The notes under the pieces: model-generated
Seen by the model: the letters and a program-made list of their open reading frames with translations, nothing else
Told to the model about the DNA's origin: nothing
The model's database searches: none
Translations under genes and position numbers: made by a program
From: Budorcas taxicolor
Taxonomy: Eukaryota > Chordata > Mammalia > Artiodactyla > Bovidae
DNA: 64,000 nucleotides
Assembly (NCBI RefSeq): GCF_023091745.1
Contig: NC_068910.1
Location: 87,052,170-87,116,169, forward strand
Direction: 5' to 3'
In this document: one piece after another, positions 32,962 to 43,580 of the stretch
Layout of the letters: each line of letters opens with the position of its first letter
Position numbering within the stretch: position 1 is the first letter of the stretch

Positions 32962-34787
32962 TGTGCTGCTATTCAGTCACCCAGTTGGGTCCCACTCTTT
33001 GCAGCCCCGTGGACTGCAGCATGCCAGCCCTCCCTGTCCCTCATCATCTCCTGGAGTTTGTCCAAGTTCATGTTCGTTGCACTGGTGATTCATCTGGCCA
33101 TCTCATCCTCTGACACCCCCTTCTCCTTCTGCCCTCAATCTTCCCAGCATCAGAGACTTTTCCAATGAGTTGTCTGTTTGCATCAGATGACCAGAATACT
33201 GGAGCATTAGCTTCAGCATCAGTCCTTCCGGTGAATATTCAGGGTAGATCTCCCTTAAGATTGACTGGTTGGATCTCCTTAGAGAGTTGCTGTCCATAGG
33301 ACTTTCAGGAGTCTTCTCCAGCACCACAGTTCGAAGGTATCAATTCCTTGGTGTTCTGCCTTCTTTATGGTACAGTTCTCACAACCGTACATGACCACTG
33401 GGAAAACCACAGCCTTGACCTTTGTCAGCAGAGCAATGATTCTGCTTTTCAACACACTGTCTAGGTTTGTCATCACTTTCCTGCCAAGAAGCAATTGTCT
33501 TCTGATTTCAGGGCTGCAGTCAGTGTCCGTGGTGATTTTGGAGCCCGAGAAGAGGAAATTGTCATGACTTCCAACTTTCCCCTTCTATTTGCCATACATT
33601 AATGGGGCCAGATGCCATGATCTTAGCTTTTTTTTAATATTTAGTCTTAAGCTGGCTCTTTCACTCTCTTGCTTCACCCTCATCAAGAGGCTATTTAGTT
33701 CCTCTTCACTCTCTGCCATTAGAGTGGTATCATCCACATATCTGAAATTTTTAATGTTTTTCCTGCCTATCTTGTTTCCAGCTTGTAACTCACCCAGCCC
33801 AGCATTTCTTATCATGTGTTTAGCATATAGGTTAAACAAACAGGGTGACAGCAGACAGCCCTGTCAAGCTCATTTCTCAGTCTTGAACCAATCAGTTGTT
33901 CCATACCGGGTTCTCACTGGTGCTTCTTGAACCACATACAGGTTTCTCAGAAGAGAGGTAAGATGGTCTGGCATTCCCGTCTCTCTAAGAGCTTTCCAGA
34001 GTTTGTCGTGATCTGCACAGTCAAAGGCTTTAGTGTAGTTGATGAAACTCAGATAGATGTTTTTCTGAAATTCCCTTGCTTTCTCTATAATCCAGCGAAT
34101 GTTGGCAATTTGATCTCTAGTTCCTCTTCTTTTTATAAACCCAGATTGCACATCTGGAAGTTCTTGGTTCACATAATGTTGAAGCCCAGCATGCAAGATT
34201 TTAAGTATGACCTTACTAGCGTGGGAGGTGGGTTCAATTGTCCTATGCTTAGCACATTCTTTAGTACTACCCTTCTGTTCTTGGGGATTGGGATGAGGAT
34301 TGACCTTTTCTAGTTCTGTGGCCACTTCTGGGCATTCCAGATTTGCTGACATAATGAATGCAAAACCTCAGTGGCATCGTCCTTTAGGGATCTGAATACT
34401 TCTGCTGGAATTTCATCACATGCACTAGCTTTATTAACAACAGTGCTTCTTAAGGCCCACTTGATTTCACGCTCCAGAATGTCTGGCGCTGGGTGACTAA
34501 CCACGCCTTCATAGTAATCCGGATCATTAAGATCTTTTTTATACAGCTCTTCCATGTATTCTTTCCATCTCCTCTTGATCTCTTCAGTGTCTACTAGGTC
34601 TCTACCATTTTTATCCTTTATTGTGCCCATCTTTGGGAAAAATGCTCCCTTGATGTTTCCAGTTTTCCTGAAGAGATCTCCAGTCTTCCCCCTTTTGTTA
34701 TTTTCTTCTATTATTGAGCATTGTTCATTGAAGAAGTTCTTCTGGTCTCTTCTAGCTATTTTTTGGAACTCTGCATTTAATTGGAGT
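32962..34787 (-). mobile_element. Old, long antisense BovB (1.8 kb, uninterrupted)
   Basis: This is the longest BovB here not interrupted by another element. It runs from a GCTGCTATTCAG-type end to upstream of the reverse transcriptase. It is more diverged than the other copies and has a Y-V-D-D catalytic block instead of Y-A-D-D. The tail is not the ACTGA repeat. Confidence 0.88.
33585..34630 (-). pseudogene. BovB reverse transcriptase pseudogene (Y-V-D-D)
   Basis: Three overlapping frames together cover most of the BovB reverse transcriptase. At 34310-34630 is the N-terminal part (EEIKRRWKEYMEELYKKDL, then HSLCQQIW). At 33870-34352 is the palm region (SGFIKRRGTRDQIANIRWI, with the KAFDCADHDKLW block carrying one catalytic Asp). 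At 33585-33839 is the catalytic block Y-V-D-D (33729-33740). Frame changes near 34310-34350 and 33840-33870 separate them. The enzyme would copy LINE RNA into DNA at a nicked target. The presence of Val in the catalytic block and higher divergence suggest an older BovB lineage or simple decay. It is not functional as it stands. Confidence 0.85.
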
Positions 34788-35099
34788 TAAGATTAGTCAA
34801 AACGAGATAAGAAAATGTACCTTAGTCTATTTCAGACTTCGAGAGGGCAAAGCTGAGCAGTCTGTATCCTGCTTTCCAGAATGATCCAGGGTCAAGAGGA
34901 GTCATGGTAACAAGGAGATGCCAGGTTAGAGACCAGGAGTGACTTCTCAGGAGAATAAGGTTTAAGGGCAAATATTATACCAGGAACACATGAGATAAGA
35001 GTAGGAGTTTTCTGGGAATTGAGATGAGTAAAGGGTATAAGATGATCACAGAGTTTGGAGAAAGGAAGTTTGGTGAAACACCTTCATGTTTGTTGATTT
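34788..35099. other. Possible diverged L2 remnant
   Basis: Purine-rich phrases such as AGATAAGAGTAGGAGTTTTC resemble antisense L2, but the match is too weak for a firm call. Confidence 0.3.
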
Positions 35100-35786
35100 C
35101 CTCCCTTCAAATTTTATTGAAATGTAGTTTACATATGATAAAATGCATTCATTTTAAGTGTACAGTACGATGAGTTTGAACAAATGTATAAATCATATAC
35201 ACCACCGAAATCAAGACAAAGAATACTTCCATCACTCCCCTCAAAGTAGCCATATATCCTTTTCATTCAATTTCTCTATCCCTTGCCCCAGGCAAACAAT
35301 GACTTATTTCTTGCAGTAAAGTGGCTTTGCCTTTTCTAGAATTCATATAAATGAAATTATAACATATGTAATCTTTTGTGCTTATCTTTTGCTCTGCATA
35401 TTTTTGAAATTCTTCTACATGTTTGCTACATTCACAGCCGATTCTTTATTTTGCTATAGACTTATATTTTATTGCATGATATACTACCATCTGTGTGTCT
35501 ATTTACCTGTGATTAGATATCTTGGTTGTTTATAGCTCTTGGAAACTTTGAAAATAAAGCTGCTTATGAACATTCAGGAACAAGTCCTTACGGACATATA
35601 TTTTCATTTCTGTTAGATAAAAACCTCAGAGTGGGATTTCTGGGTCACATAATAGGCCTATCTTTAACTTTTCAAGAAATTGTCAAACTGTTTTCCAAAC
35701 TCTTTGCATCACTTTATGTTCCTACCAGCAGTGTAGAAGAATTCCAGTTGCTCTGCATCTTCTTTGTCCCTTGGTATTGTCTTTTT

Positions 35787-35993
35787 GGGCTTCCCTGGTG
35801 GCTCAGACAGTAAACAATCTGCCTGCGATGCAGGAGACCCAGGTTCGATGCCTGGGTTGGGGAGATCCCCTGGGGAAGGAAATGGCAGCCCCCTTCTGTA
35901 TTCTTGCCTGGAGAAGTCAGTGGACAGAGGAGCCTGGTGGTCCATACTCCCTGGAGTCACAAAAAGTTGGAAACGACTGAGTGACTAACACAC
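35787..35993 (+). mobile_element. Bov-tA SINE
   Basis: Sense Bov-tA with a good A-box/B-box head (GGTTCGATGCC). Exact duplication TGTCTTTTT (35778-35786 and 35994-36002). Confidence 0.95.
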
Positions 35994-36029
35994 TGTCTTT
36001 TTAATTAAGACATTCTAGTCAGTTTATGT

Positions 36030-36308
36030 CTGGAGAAGGAAATGACACCCCACTCCAGTACTCTTGCCTGGAAAATCCCATGAGCGGAGGAGCCTCGTGG
36101 GCTGCAGTCCACGGGTCGCGGAGAGTCGGACATGACTGAGCAACTTCACTTTCTCTTTTCACTTGCATGCATTGGAGAAGGAAATGGCAACCCACTCCAG
36201 TGTTCTTGCCTGGAGAACCCCAGGGACGGGGGAGCCTGGTGGGCTGCCGTCTATGGGGTCGCACACAGTTGGACACGACTGAAGCGACTTAGCAGCAGCA
36301 GCAGCAGC
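36030..36308 (+). mobile_element. Bov-A2 SINE, well preserved
   Basis: Complete two-monomer Bov-A2 with a GCA/CAG tail (about 36292-36308). The exact 13-bp duplication AGTCAGTTTATGT (36017-36029 and 36309-36321) marks a young insertion. Confidence 0.97.
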
Positions 36309-37314
36309 AGTCAGTTTATGTAACCTGAGTCAACATTAGACATCTTTTTTGTGTGCTTATTGGCCATTTATCTTCTTTTGTAAAGTGTTTTTCAAACCTT
36401 TTGGACATTGTAAATTTTGTGTGGATGTGTTGCTATTTTTAAGAACTTTGTATTTATTTCGTAGCATCTCTTTTCATTTCCTAACAGCTTTTATTGAACA
36501 GAAATTTTTATTTTTAACGGTCAGTATATCCACATATATCAACATTTGATTATAATTCATGTTTGTGTCCTTTAATTTCTCTGGCAGTGTTTTATAGTTT
36601 GCAGTGTGCAGGTCTTATATTTCTTTTGGAAGATTTTTCCCTAATTATTTCATATTTTTGGATGGTGTACTGGTATAATTTTTTTTTTGTTTTCATAGTT
36701 GTTCATTTCTAGCTACATAAATATAGTTTATATATATTGTCTTTTATCCTGAATCCTTATTAAATTTATTTATTATGTTTTTAGGTGACTCCTCAGGACT
36801 TTCTGCACAGATAAATATGTTGTTTTTAAATAGACAGCTATATGTCTTACATTTTTGTACTTATTAGAACTTACAGTACAATTTTGAAGTAGTCAGAGGG
36901 TACAAAATATAAAGTTCTTTAAAAAATATCCTTCCCTTCTTCTGGTCTCATGGGAAAAGCACATAGTTTTCTCCATTAATACAATGTTTGCTATAAGCTT
37001 TTTAGAATCCTTTTACTGGGTTGAGTAAATTCTTTGTTTGCTAAGAGTTTATTATTATTATTATTATTATTATGTGTGATGGATTTTGTCAAATAGTGTT
37101 TCTGCACCTATTCAGGTGCTTTTTCTCCTATTACATTATATTTCATTCTTTTTATGACTGGATCATATTCCATTGTGTGTGTGTGTGTGTGTATGCCACT
37201 TCTTTGTCCATTTATCTGTCCGTGGTCATGTAGACTGCTTCCCTATCATGACAGTTGTAAATAATGCTGCTATGAACATTGGGATGCATGTATCTTTTCA
37301 AATTAGTGTTTTTG

Positions 37315-37484
37315 TTTTTTTTTACATTTTATTTTGTTTTATTTTTTAATTTTTATTTTATGTTTTATTTTATTTTATTTTTTTTTACTTTACAATACTG
37401 TATTGGTTTTGCCATACATTGACATGAGTCCACCACGGGTGTACATGAGTTCCCAATCCTGAACCCCCCTCCCACCATCTATCT
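37315..37484 (-). mobile_element. Short ruminant L1 3' end
   Basis: Long T-rich tail, then CTTTACAATACTGTATTGG antisense 3' UTR, truncated after about 100 bp of UTR. Confidence 0.85.
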
Positions 37485-37664
37485 CTATTTGGAATATATA
37501 CCCAGGAGTGAAATTGCCATGTTTTGTGGTAGTTCTACTACTTTTAGTTTTTTGAGAAAATTCCATACTGTTTTTCACAGTAGCTGCACCAATTTACATT
37601 CCTACCGACAGTATACGAGGGTTCCCTTTTCTTCATATCCTTGCCAGAATTTGTTGTTGTTTTT

Positions 37665-37892
37665 TCATCTTTAATCGAAGTATAATTGCTTTACAATATT
37701 GTGTTGGTTTCTGCCATACATCAACATGAATCAGCCATGGGTGTACATGTCTCCTCCCTCTTGAACCTCCCTCCCAACTCCCATTCCATGTCCCCCTTCT
37801 AGGTTGCTACAGGGCCTTGGTTTGAGTTCCCTGGGCCATACAGCAGATTTCCACTGGCTATTTTACATATGGTAGTGTATATGTTTCCATTG
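37665..37892 (-). mobile_element. Ruminant L1 3' UTR fragment (older type)
   Basis: TTGCTTTACAATATTGTGTTGG and the CCCCTTCTAGGTTGC region match the same 3' UTR class as 16116-16452. Confidence 0.75.
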
Positions 37893-38210
37893 TCTTCTTT
37901 TGAACATAGCCATTCTGATGAGTGTGAGGTGGTGTCTCATTGTGGCTTTGATTTTCATTTCCCTGATGATTATTGATGTTGAACATCTTGTCATGTGCCT
38001 GTCGTCTATCTTTAAGACTATCTTCAAGTTAAAAATGAGGACACTTTTGTATTTATTCTCATTTACCATTTTCGGTGTTCTTCATTCTTTCATATAGAGT
38101 CAAGTTTCAATCTGGTATAATTTTTTTTGCTCTCAAAATTGCCTTTAACATTCCTTTAGTGCAGATCTACCAGTGGAAAATTTTTGAAGCACATATTTAT
38201 CCGGATTCTT

Positions 38211-38550
38211 TTTTAAAAATTAATTATTTGAATTGCAGGTTAATTACTTTACAATATTGTGATAGTTTTTGCTATACATCAGTATAAATGGCTCAGAGAT
38301 ATCCATGTGTCCCCTCCATCCTAAACCCCCCGTCATCTCCCTCCCCACCCTAGCCTTCCAGGTTGTTACAGTACACAGACTTTGGGTGCCTTGTGTCATC
38401 TATCAAATTCGCACTTGTTATCTGTTTTGCATATAGTAATGTATATGTTTCAATGCTTTTCTCTCCAACCATCCCACCCTCTCCTTCTCCTACTGAGTCC
38501 AAAAGTCTGTTCTTTAGCTCTGTCTCTTTGCTGCCCTGCATGTAGGATAG
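38211..38550 (-). mobile_element. Ruminant L1 3' UTR fragment
   Basis: Antisense L1 3' UTR from TTACTTTACAATATTGTG to CTGAGTCCAAAAGTCTG and GCCCTGCATG. It has homology to 23170-23260. Confidence 0.8.
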
Positions 38551-38607
38551 TGGATTCTTTATTTCACTTTTTTCAAAGGGTATTTATGCTGTGACTTTGG
38601 GTTTTAA

Positions 38608-38622
38608 CCAGCAGAGGGCACT
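38608..38622 (+). promoter_or_regulatory. Candidate CTCF-binding motif
   Basis: CCAGCAGAGGGCACT matches the vertebrate CTCF core (CCASYAGRGGGCRCT-type) at essentially every position. It lies in a roughly 110-bp non-repeat segment between an L1 3' UTR and a Bov-A2 piece. CTCF sites act as insulators or loop anchors. Occupancy cannot be judged from the sequence. Confidence 0.55.
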
Positions 38623-38688
38623 GTGTCTCTCCACAGTCAGTCCAGAAGTGAAGCTGGAGTCCTCGTCACGGCCCTGAAGTTGTAGGTG

Positions 38689-38759
38689 CTGCTGCTACTG
38701 CTGCTAAGTCACTTCAGTCGTGTCTGACTCTGTGTGACCCATAGACGGCAGCCCGCCAG
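38689..38759 (-). mobile_element. Short Bov-A2 fragment
   Basis: Antisense GCT-repeat tail plus about 60 bp of body. Duplication GAAGTTGTAGGTG / GAAGTTGTAGATG (38676-38688 and 38760-38772). Confidence 0.9.
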
Positions 38760-38772
38760 GAAGTTGTAGATG

Positions 38773-39074
38773 AGGTTGTTTCAATTCAAGGCTTGACAAG
38801 AAAGAGAATAGCTGCTCTTAACAGTCTGCTAGAAAACTAAAAATGTTACTAGGAAGTGGTAATAGTTTACTTGGATAGATCAACAGAAATTTGTAGGGTC
38901 ATTCAAATATGAATTTTTTGTTTTTCTTTGGAAGTGTCCGTTACAGATTAACTTTCATTCCTGGGGAAGAATAGGTCTAGGTTTGCCTTCAATGTATGTC
39001 TGTTTGTTTTCTTCAAGGTAGTGCTTGTTCGTGTTCTTCTTCTTGAAAATACCTGTTCCTTTTTAATGTTTTCT
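38773..39074. other. Unique stretch
   Basis: No recognised feature. Confidence 0.4.
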
Positions 39075-39085
39075 CAGAAGTAGGT

Positions 39086-39288
39086 CGGGGCTCTCCCGCT
39101 GGCTCAGCAGTAAAGAAGCCGCCAGCAACGCAGGAAACGCAGGAGATGTGGGTTCAGTCCCTGGGTCAGGAATATCCTCTGGAGGAGGAAATGGCAACCC
39201 ACTCCAGTATTCTTGCCTGGAGAATTCCGTGGACAGAGGAGCCTGGCGGGCTATAGTCCACGGGGTCACAAAGAGTTGAACAGGCACA
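39086..39288 (+). mobile_element. Bov-tA SINE
   Basis: Sense Bov-tA with the exact 11-bp duplication CAGAAGTAGGT (39075-39085 and 39289-39299). Confidence 0.96.
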
Positions 39289-39383
39289 CAGAAGTAGGTA
39301 TTCCATTGCAATAATGATGCTGACCTGAGTACCAGAGTAGTTTGATATTTGTCTGAAAATTATGTTCTAATCTTAATTTCATT

Positions 39384-39441
39384 TTAGTTATATGAGCTAT
39401 ATGAGTTACATGAGTTATATAGTTATATTTAAGTTATATAT
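39384..39441. repeat. Degenerate ATGAGTTAT tandem repeat
   Basis: Several imperfect 9-10-bp units of ATGAG(C/T)TAT run into a TATA-rich tract. Confidence 0.7.
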
Positions 39442-39756
39442 ACCTTATTTCTAGGGAGTCTTACACTTTGGTATGAAATAGAAAGAGCTCCAAAAGTCCA
39501 TAAACTATTTAACATGCAGAAACATTCAAACTTTGTAAGGACAGGTTGATGGCCAGAGTTTGTATTATATAGCAATACGATTTGTGAGTTCTCTCTTGCC
39601 CATGCATTTTTTTCATTACATATTGGAACTTATGAATGATGATGCCACTTTTCTTCATTCTGTGATAACAAGTTTTGCCTGTTGCATTTTGAAACCAATC
39701 ATCAGAAAGGCATTTGAATATATCTTGATAGAACCTGCTCTGTTACATACTGTTGT
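39442..39756. other. Unique stretch
   Basis: No recognised feature. Confidence 0.4.
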
Positions 39757-39935
39757 GTGACTTTGGGCAATATTTGGAATCACTAAACCTCAGTACCCAT
39801 GTGTGACATTGGGATAACCATAGCATTTAGCTCACAGGATTACTGTGAGTTAAATGATATAACTCACGCAAACCACTCCGTTACAATGTCTGCCACACAA
39901 AAGCAATTGATGTCAAGGATTATTTAATTAGCTTT
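39757..39935 (-). repeat. MIR SINE, antisense
   Basis: GTGTGACTTTGGGCAA, AACCTCAGTACCC and GGATTACTGTGAGTTAAATGA follow the antisense MIR order. Confidence 0.75.
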
Positions 39936-40094
39936 TATGTTCAGTGAAATACATGAAAGTAAATAAAATTGGATCATCTCCATTGTATGGATACTTTAGG
40001 AAGCATGGAGAGAACACAAGAGAGAGAAACAGTCAAATGGATAAATGCTAATGTTTTTCTAATTTAATGAATGTCTTAGCAACTATGATATAAA

Positions 40095-40303
40095 GTGAAG
40101 CGAAGTCACTCAGTCGTGTCCGACTCTTTGCGACCCCATGGACGGTAGCCTATCAGGCTCCTCCGTCCATGGGATTTTCCGGGCAAGAGTGCTGGAGTGG
40201 GTTGCCATTTCCTTTTCTAGGGGATCTTCCCGACCCAGGAATCGAACCCGGGTCTCCCACATTGCAGGCAGACACTTTACCGTCTGAGCCACCAGGGAAG
40301 CCC
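40095..40303 (-). mobile_element. Bov-tA SINE, least diverged copy
   Basis: Antisense Bov-tA with a perfect internal B-box (complement GGAATCGAACC at 40238-40248) and an intact head. Duplication AACTATGATATAAA / AACTATGATGTAAA (40081-40094 and 40304-40317). Confidence 0.97.
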
Positions 40304-40608
40304 AACTATGATGTAAACAGAAAGCAAATGGTTTCTTGAGAAGCTTTCCATGGTAAACAGTACTAATGATACAACCCAATAGAAAGGTCACTGGGCTTTG
40401 TATCAGTAGACTTTGCCTTATCATGGTCTATAACTTCCTATTATCTAATTTTTGCAAATATGGTGATTAACTTCTTTGTACAAAAAAGACAAACCTCTTC
40501 TGGAGCCCCTTAACAAAAGTGAGAACATTTCTAATGCTGTGTCTGGAAGGATCCTTGGTAACCATGAACACAAGAGGCTACACTCCTGGAGTGATAACTG
40601 AATGCCAC
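40304..40608. other. Unique stretch
   Basis: No recognised feature. Confidence 0.4.
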
Positions 40609-41215
40609 TTGCTGCGGGATGAATTGTGTCCCTGTCTCCACCTTACCCACAAATCATGAATTGAAGTCCTAGCTCCCAATACCATGGAATGTGACTATAT
40701 TTTGAGACAGGATATTTAAGAAAACTGTGAAGAATAAATGACATCTTTGGAGTGAGCCCTAATCCTATATGACTGATGTTTTTATAAGAAGAGGAGATTA
40801 GCATACAGACGAAAACCACGTGAAGATATGGGGGAAGATGGCCACCTATTAGACCTTCAGAAAATACTAACCCTGCTGCCACGTTGATTTAGACTTTTAG
40901 CATCCAGAACCATGAGGAAATAAATTCCTATACTTTAATCCATGCAGTCTGTGGTGCTTTGTTATAGCAGCCTGTGTGTGTGCTAAGTCGCTTCAGCTAT
41001 ATCACCTCTGTGCAAACATATGGACTGAAGCCTGCCAGGCTCCTCTGTCCATGGGATTCTCCAGGTCAGAATACTGGAGTGGGTTGTTGTTCCTTCCTCC
41101 AGGGCATCTTCCCGACCCTGGGATTGAACCTACATCTCTTATGTCTCCAGCACTGGCAGGCAGGTTCTTTACCACTAGCACCACCTGGGAAGCCCCATAT
41201 AGCAGTCCTAACAAC
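40609..41215 (+). mobile_element. MLT1-like (MaLR) LTR, interrupted
   Basis: GAATTGTGTCCC, GAATGTGACTATATTTTGAG, TATAAGAAGAGGAGATTAG and CCTCAGAAATACTAACC-like blocks, then the CAGTCTGTGGTGCTTTG end, follow the MLT1 LTR order. This is an old solitary LTR of a mammalian retrovirus-like element. No viral genes are present. A Bov-tA (40971-41197) splits its last 30 bp. Confidence 0.75.
40971..41197 (-). mobile_element. Bov-tA SINE in LTR
   Basis: Antisense Bov-tA. Exact duplication TATAGCAG (40963-40970 and 41198-41205). Confidence 0.95.
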
Positions 41216-41784
41216 CGATACACCACTTGCCACTTTTGTTCCAAGTCTCCTTGTTACTCTAACTTCTTCAAGGGCTTAGGGACTTTGCTACATGGGTCAC
41301 CCTGAACTGAACACACATTTGAAAGACTCTATTTTGCTTTAAATGCTAGGGCTTGACAATATGTCACAGATAAAAGCCCATCAAGAAATGGCAATGGGGC
41401 TAGCTGTAGCCATTCTCTGAACCCATGAACAAAGTTTCCTTTACATAGAAAGATTCCTCTGAAGGAGGAGAGCAAAGAAAAAAGAGGCACCTCTTTCTAG
41501 TTTCTAGAGATTGATGTATGAATATTAGATGCTGCTGTCTAGCCTACAAGGGAAGTGAGTGTGCCCTCAAGACAAATGTACTGAAGGTATGACTGCCTTT
41601 AGGAAGCCAAAGGGATCGTTCAGATATTCTGAATATTACAAAAGCTCGCTAGTGAAGACCTCGCGTTCTGAATGCTAAATTGCCAAGTGGTTCTTTTGCC
41701 AACAAAAGAGGAAGAAGGTTCACTGAGAAGTGTGGGTGACTTATAACAGCACTTTAAGTTAACTAGCAGTATTTGTTTGCTGTT
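41216..41784. other. Unique stretch
   Basis: No recognised feature or plausible exon. Confidence 0.4.
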
Positions 41785-42039
41785 GCTGCCATAACAAATT
41801 ATCACAAATTTAGCAGCTTAAAACAACATCCATTAATTATTTTCTAGTCTAAGAAGTCAGAATCTGGGTGCAGCATGGCTTAGCTAGGTTCTCTCAGCTC
41901 AGTATCTTCTAAGTGCTGAAATCAAAGTGCCAGCCAGCCTGGGCTCTTACCCGGAGGCTCTAGGGGGAAATAATCTGCTTCCAAGTTCACTCAGTAGTTT
42001 TCAGAATCCCGTTGTAGGACTGAGGTCCCCATTTCTATA

Positions 42040-42218
42040 TTGTTTTTCAGTAACTCAGTCATTTCCGACTCTTTGTGACCCCATGGACTGCAGCACACCA
42101 GGCCTTTCTGTGCCTCGCTATCTCCCAAAGTTTGCCCAAGTTCAAGTCCATTGCATCGGTGATACCATCCAGTCATCTCATCCTCTGACACCCTCTTCTC
42201 CTACCCTCAATTCTGCAC
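42040..42218 (-). mobile_element. Short BovB 3' fragment
   Basis: Antisense BovB 3' end, about 179 bp. Exact duplication ATTTCTATA (42031-42039 and 42219-42227). Confidence 0.92.
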
Positions 42219-42265
42219 ATTTCTATAGCCTTCTTGGTTTTTAAGCCAACAGTAGTAGGTCAAAT

Positions 42266-42399
42266 GCAGAGAAGGCAATGGCAGCCCACTCCAGTACTCT
42301 TGCCTGGAAAATCTCATGGATGGAGGAGACTGGTAGGCTGCAGTCCATGGGGTTGCAAAGAGTCAGACACGACTGAAGCAACTTAGCAGCAGCAGCAGC
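42266..42399 (+). mobile_element. Bov-A monomer SINE with GCA tail
   Basis: A single Bov-A unit with an AGC-repeat tail. The exact 12-bp duplication AGTAGGTCAAAT (42254-42265 and 42400-42411) shows it inserted as a monomer. Confidence 0.93.
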
Positions 42400-42489
42400 A
42401 GTAGGTCAAATCTTTCTCCTGCTTTGACTCTCTGACTTCCGCTACCAGGTGGAGAAAGATCTGTAATTTTAAGGGCTCATATGATTAGG

Positions 42490-42775
42490 TTTGGAGAAGG
42501 CATTGGGACCCCACTCCAGTACTCTTGCCTGGAAAATCCCATGGATGGAGGAGCCTGGTGGGCTACATACAGTCCATGGGGTTGTGAAGAGTCAGACACG
42601 ACTGGGCGACTTCACTTTCCCTTTTCACTTTCATACATTGGAGAATGGCAACCCACTCCAGTGTTCTTGCCTGGAGAATCCCAGGGATGGGGGAGCCTGG
42701 TGGGCTGCCGTCTATGGGGTCGCACAGAGTCAGACACAACTGAAGCGACTTAGCAGCAGCAGCAGTAGAAGCAGC
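42490..42775 (+). mobile_element. Bov-A2 SINE
   Basis: Complete dimer with a GCAGCAGCAGTAGAAGCAGC tail. Exact duplication ATGATTAGG (42481-42489 and 42776-42784). Confidence 0.95.
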
Positions 42776-43054
42776 ATGATTAGGGTAGATCCACCTGGAC
42801 ATATCCCTATTTTCATGTCAGCTGGTTAGTGATTTTAATTACTTCTTCCAAGTTCCTTTCAGTATATAATCTAATATATTCCTGGGAGTCATGAACAAAT
42901 ATTATAAGAGCTAGAATTCTGCTTACCACCCATCTTTTAAGTGATATTCTCTTTATTTGCCTAAGTGATTTTTTGTTTCATTTTGGAATAATTATGAACA
43001 TGTAAGTAGCATTTAGTACCTCCACACTCTAACCACTGAGCAAACCGGCTCTTT

Positions 43055-43269
43055 GTTGCTGTTGTTTAGTCGCTAAGTCCTATCTGACTCTTTGTGACCC
43101 GATGGACTATAGCCCACCATGCTTCTCTGTCCATGGGATTTTCTTGGCAAAAATACTGGACTGGGTTGTCGTTTCCTCCTCCAGGGATATTCCTGACCCA
43201 GGGACTGAACCCATGTCTCCTGAGTGGCAGGTATATTCTTTACTGCTGAACCACTGGGGAAGCCCAGTT
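43055..43269 (-). mobile_element. Bov-tA SINE
   Basis: Antisense Bov-tA. Duplication GGCTCTTT / GGCCCTTT (43047-43054 and 43270-43277). Confidence 0.93.
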
Positions 43270-43277
43270 GGCCCTTT

Positions 43278-43573
43278 AAGTAGTATCTAAATAATGGCAT
43301 TTTGACTTCTGCAAATGCACTTGTTTTTCCATTTTTCTTTTTCTTTTTTTTTATGATGACATCTTCATTTTCCTCTCTGACTTACAAACTCAGGTTCAAC
43401 TGAAATATTTTATACTGATGGACGACTGCCACACTTATCTTTGGACCACTTGCATAGCAAGTCTATTACTTTGGTCTTAGTCATGAAATAGGACTTTTGA
43501 AAGACTTCCAGGTATGCATAAAGGTAAGGAAAAATACACTAATTCTAATTGAAAGAAAAAACAAACAAACGGT
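43278..43573. other. Unique stretch
   Basis: No recognised feature. Confidence 0.4.
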
Positions 43574-43580
43574 GCTTTGT

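Larger units (their letters stand above)
35100..37130 (-). mobile_element. L1M, antisense (3' end to ORF2)
   Basis: Antisense L1M 3' UTR (35100-35420) and ORF2 C-terminal region (to about 35777), then, after two SINEs, ORF2 internal sequence (36322-37130). A TTA repeat lies at 37049-37073. Confidence 0.7.
37131..38210 (-). mobile_element. Antisense L1 pieces, layered
   Basis: L1 ORF2 C-terminal antisense text (37131-37314, 37485-37664, 37893-38000) is broken up by two ruminant L1 3' UTR inserts. It contains a GT run (37173-37192). L1M-like antisense text follows at 38100-38210. Confidence 0.65.
41785..42480. repeat. Unclassified ancient repeat (same family as 28545)
   Basis: Shares CATAACAA and TAGCAGCTTAAAAC blocks with 28545-29050. 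It is interrupted by a BovB piece (42040-42218) and a Bov-A monomer (42266-42399). Confidence 0.5.

Noticed and set aside
36019..36276. 85-codon minus frame and similar frames over SINEs
   Set aside because: These are translations of Bov-A2/Bov-tA. The same peptides recur wherever the SINE occurs.
40609..41215. Endogenous retrovirus with genes
   Set aside because: Only a solitary, diverged MLT1-like LTR is visible. There is no internal gag, pol or env sequence.
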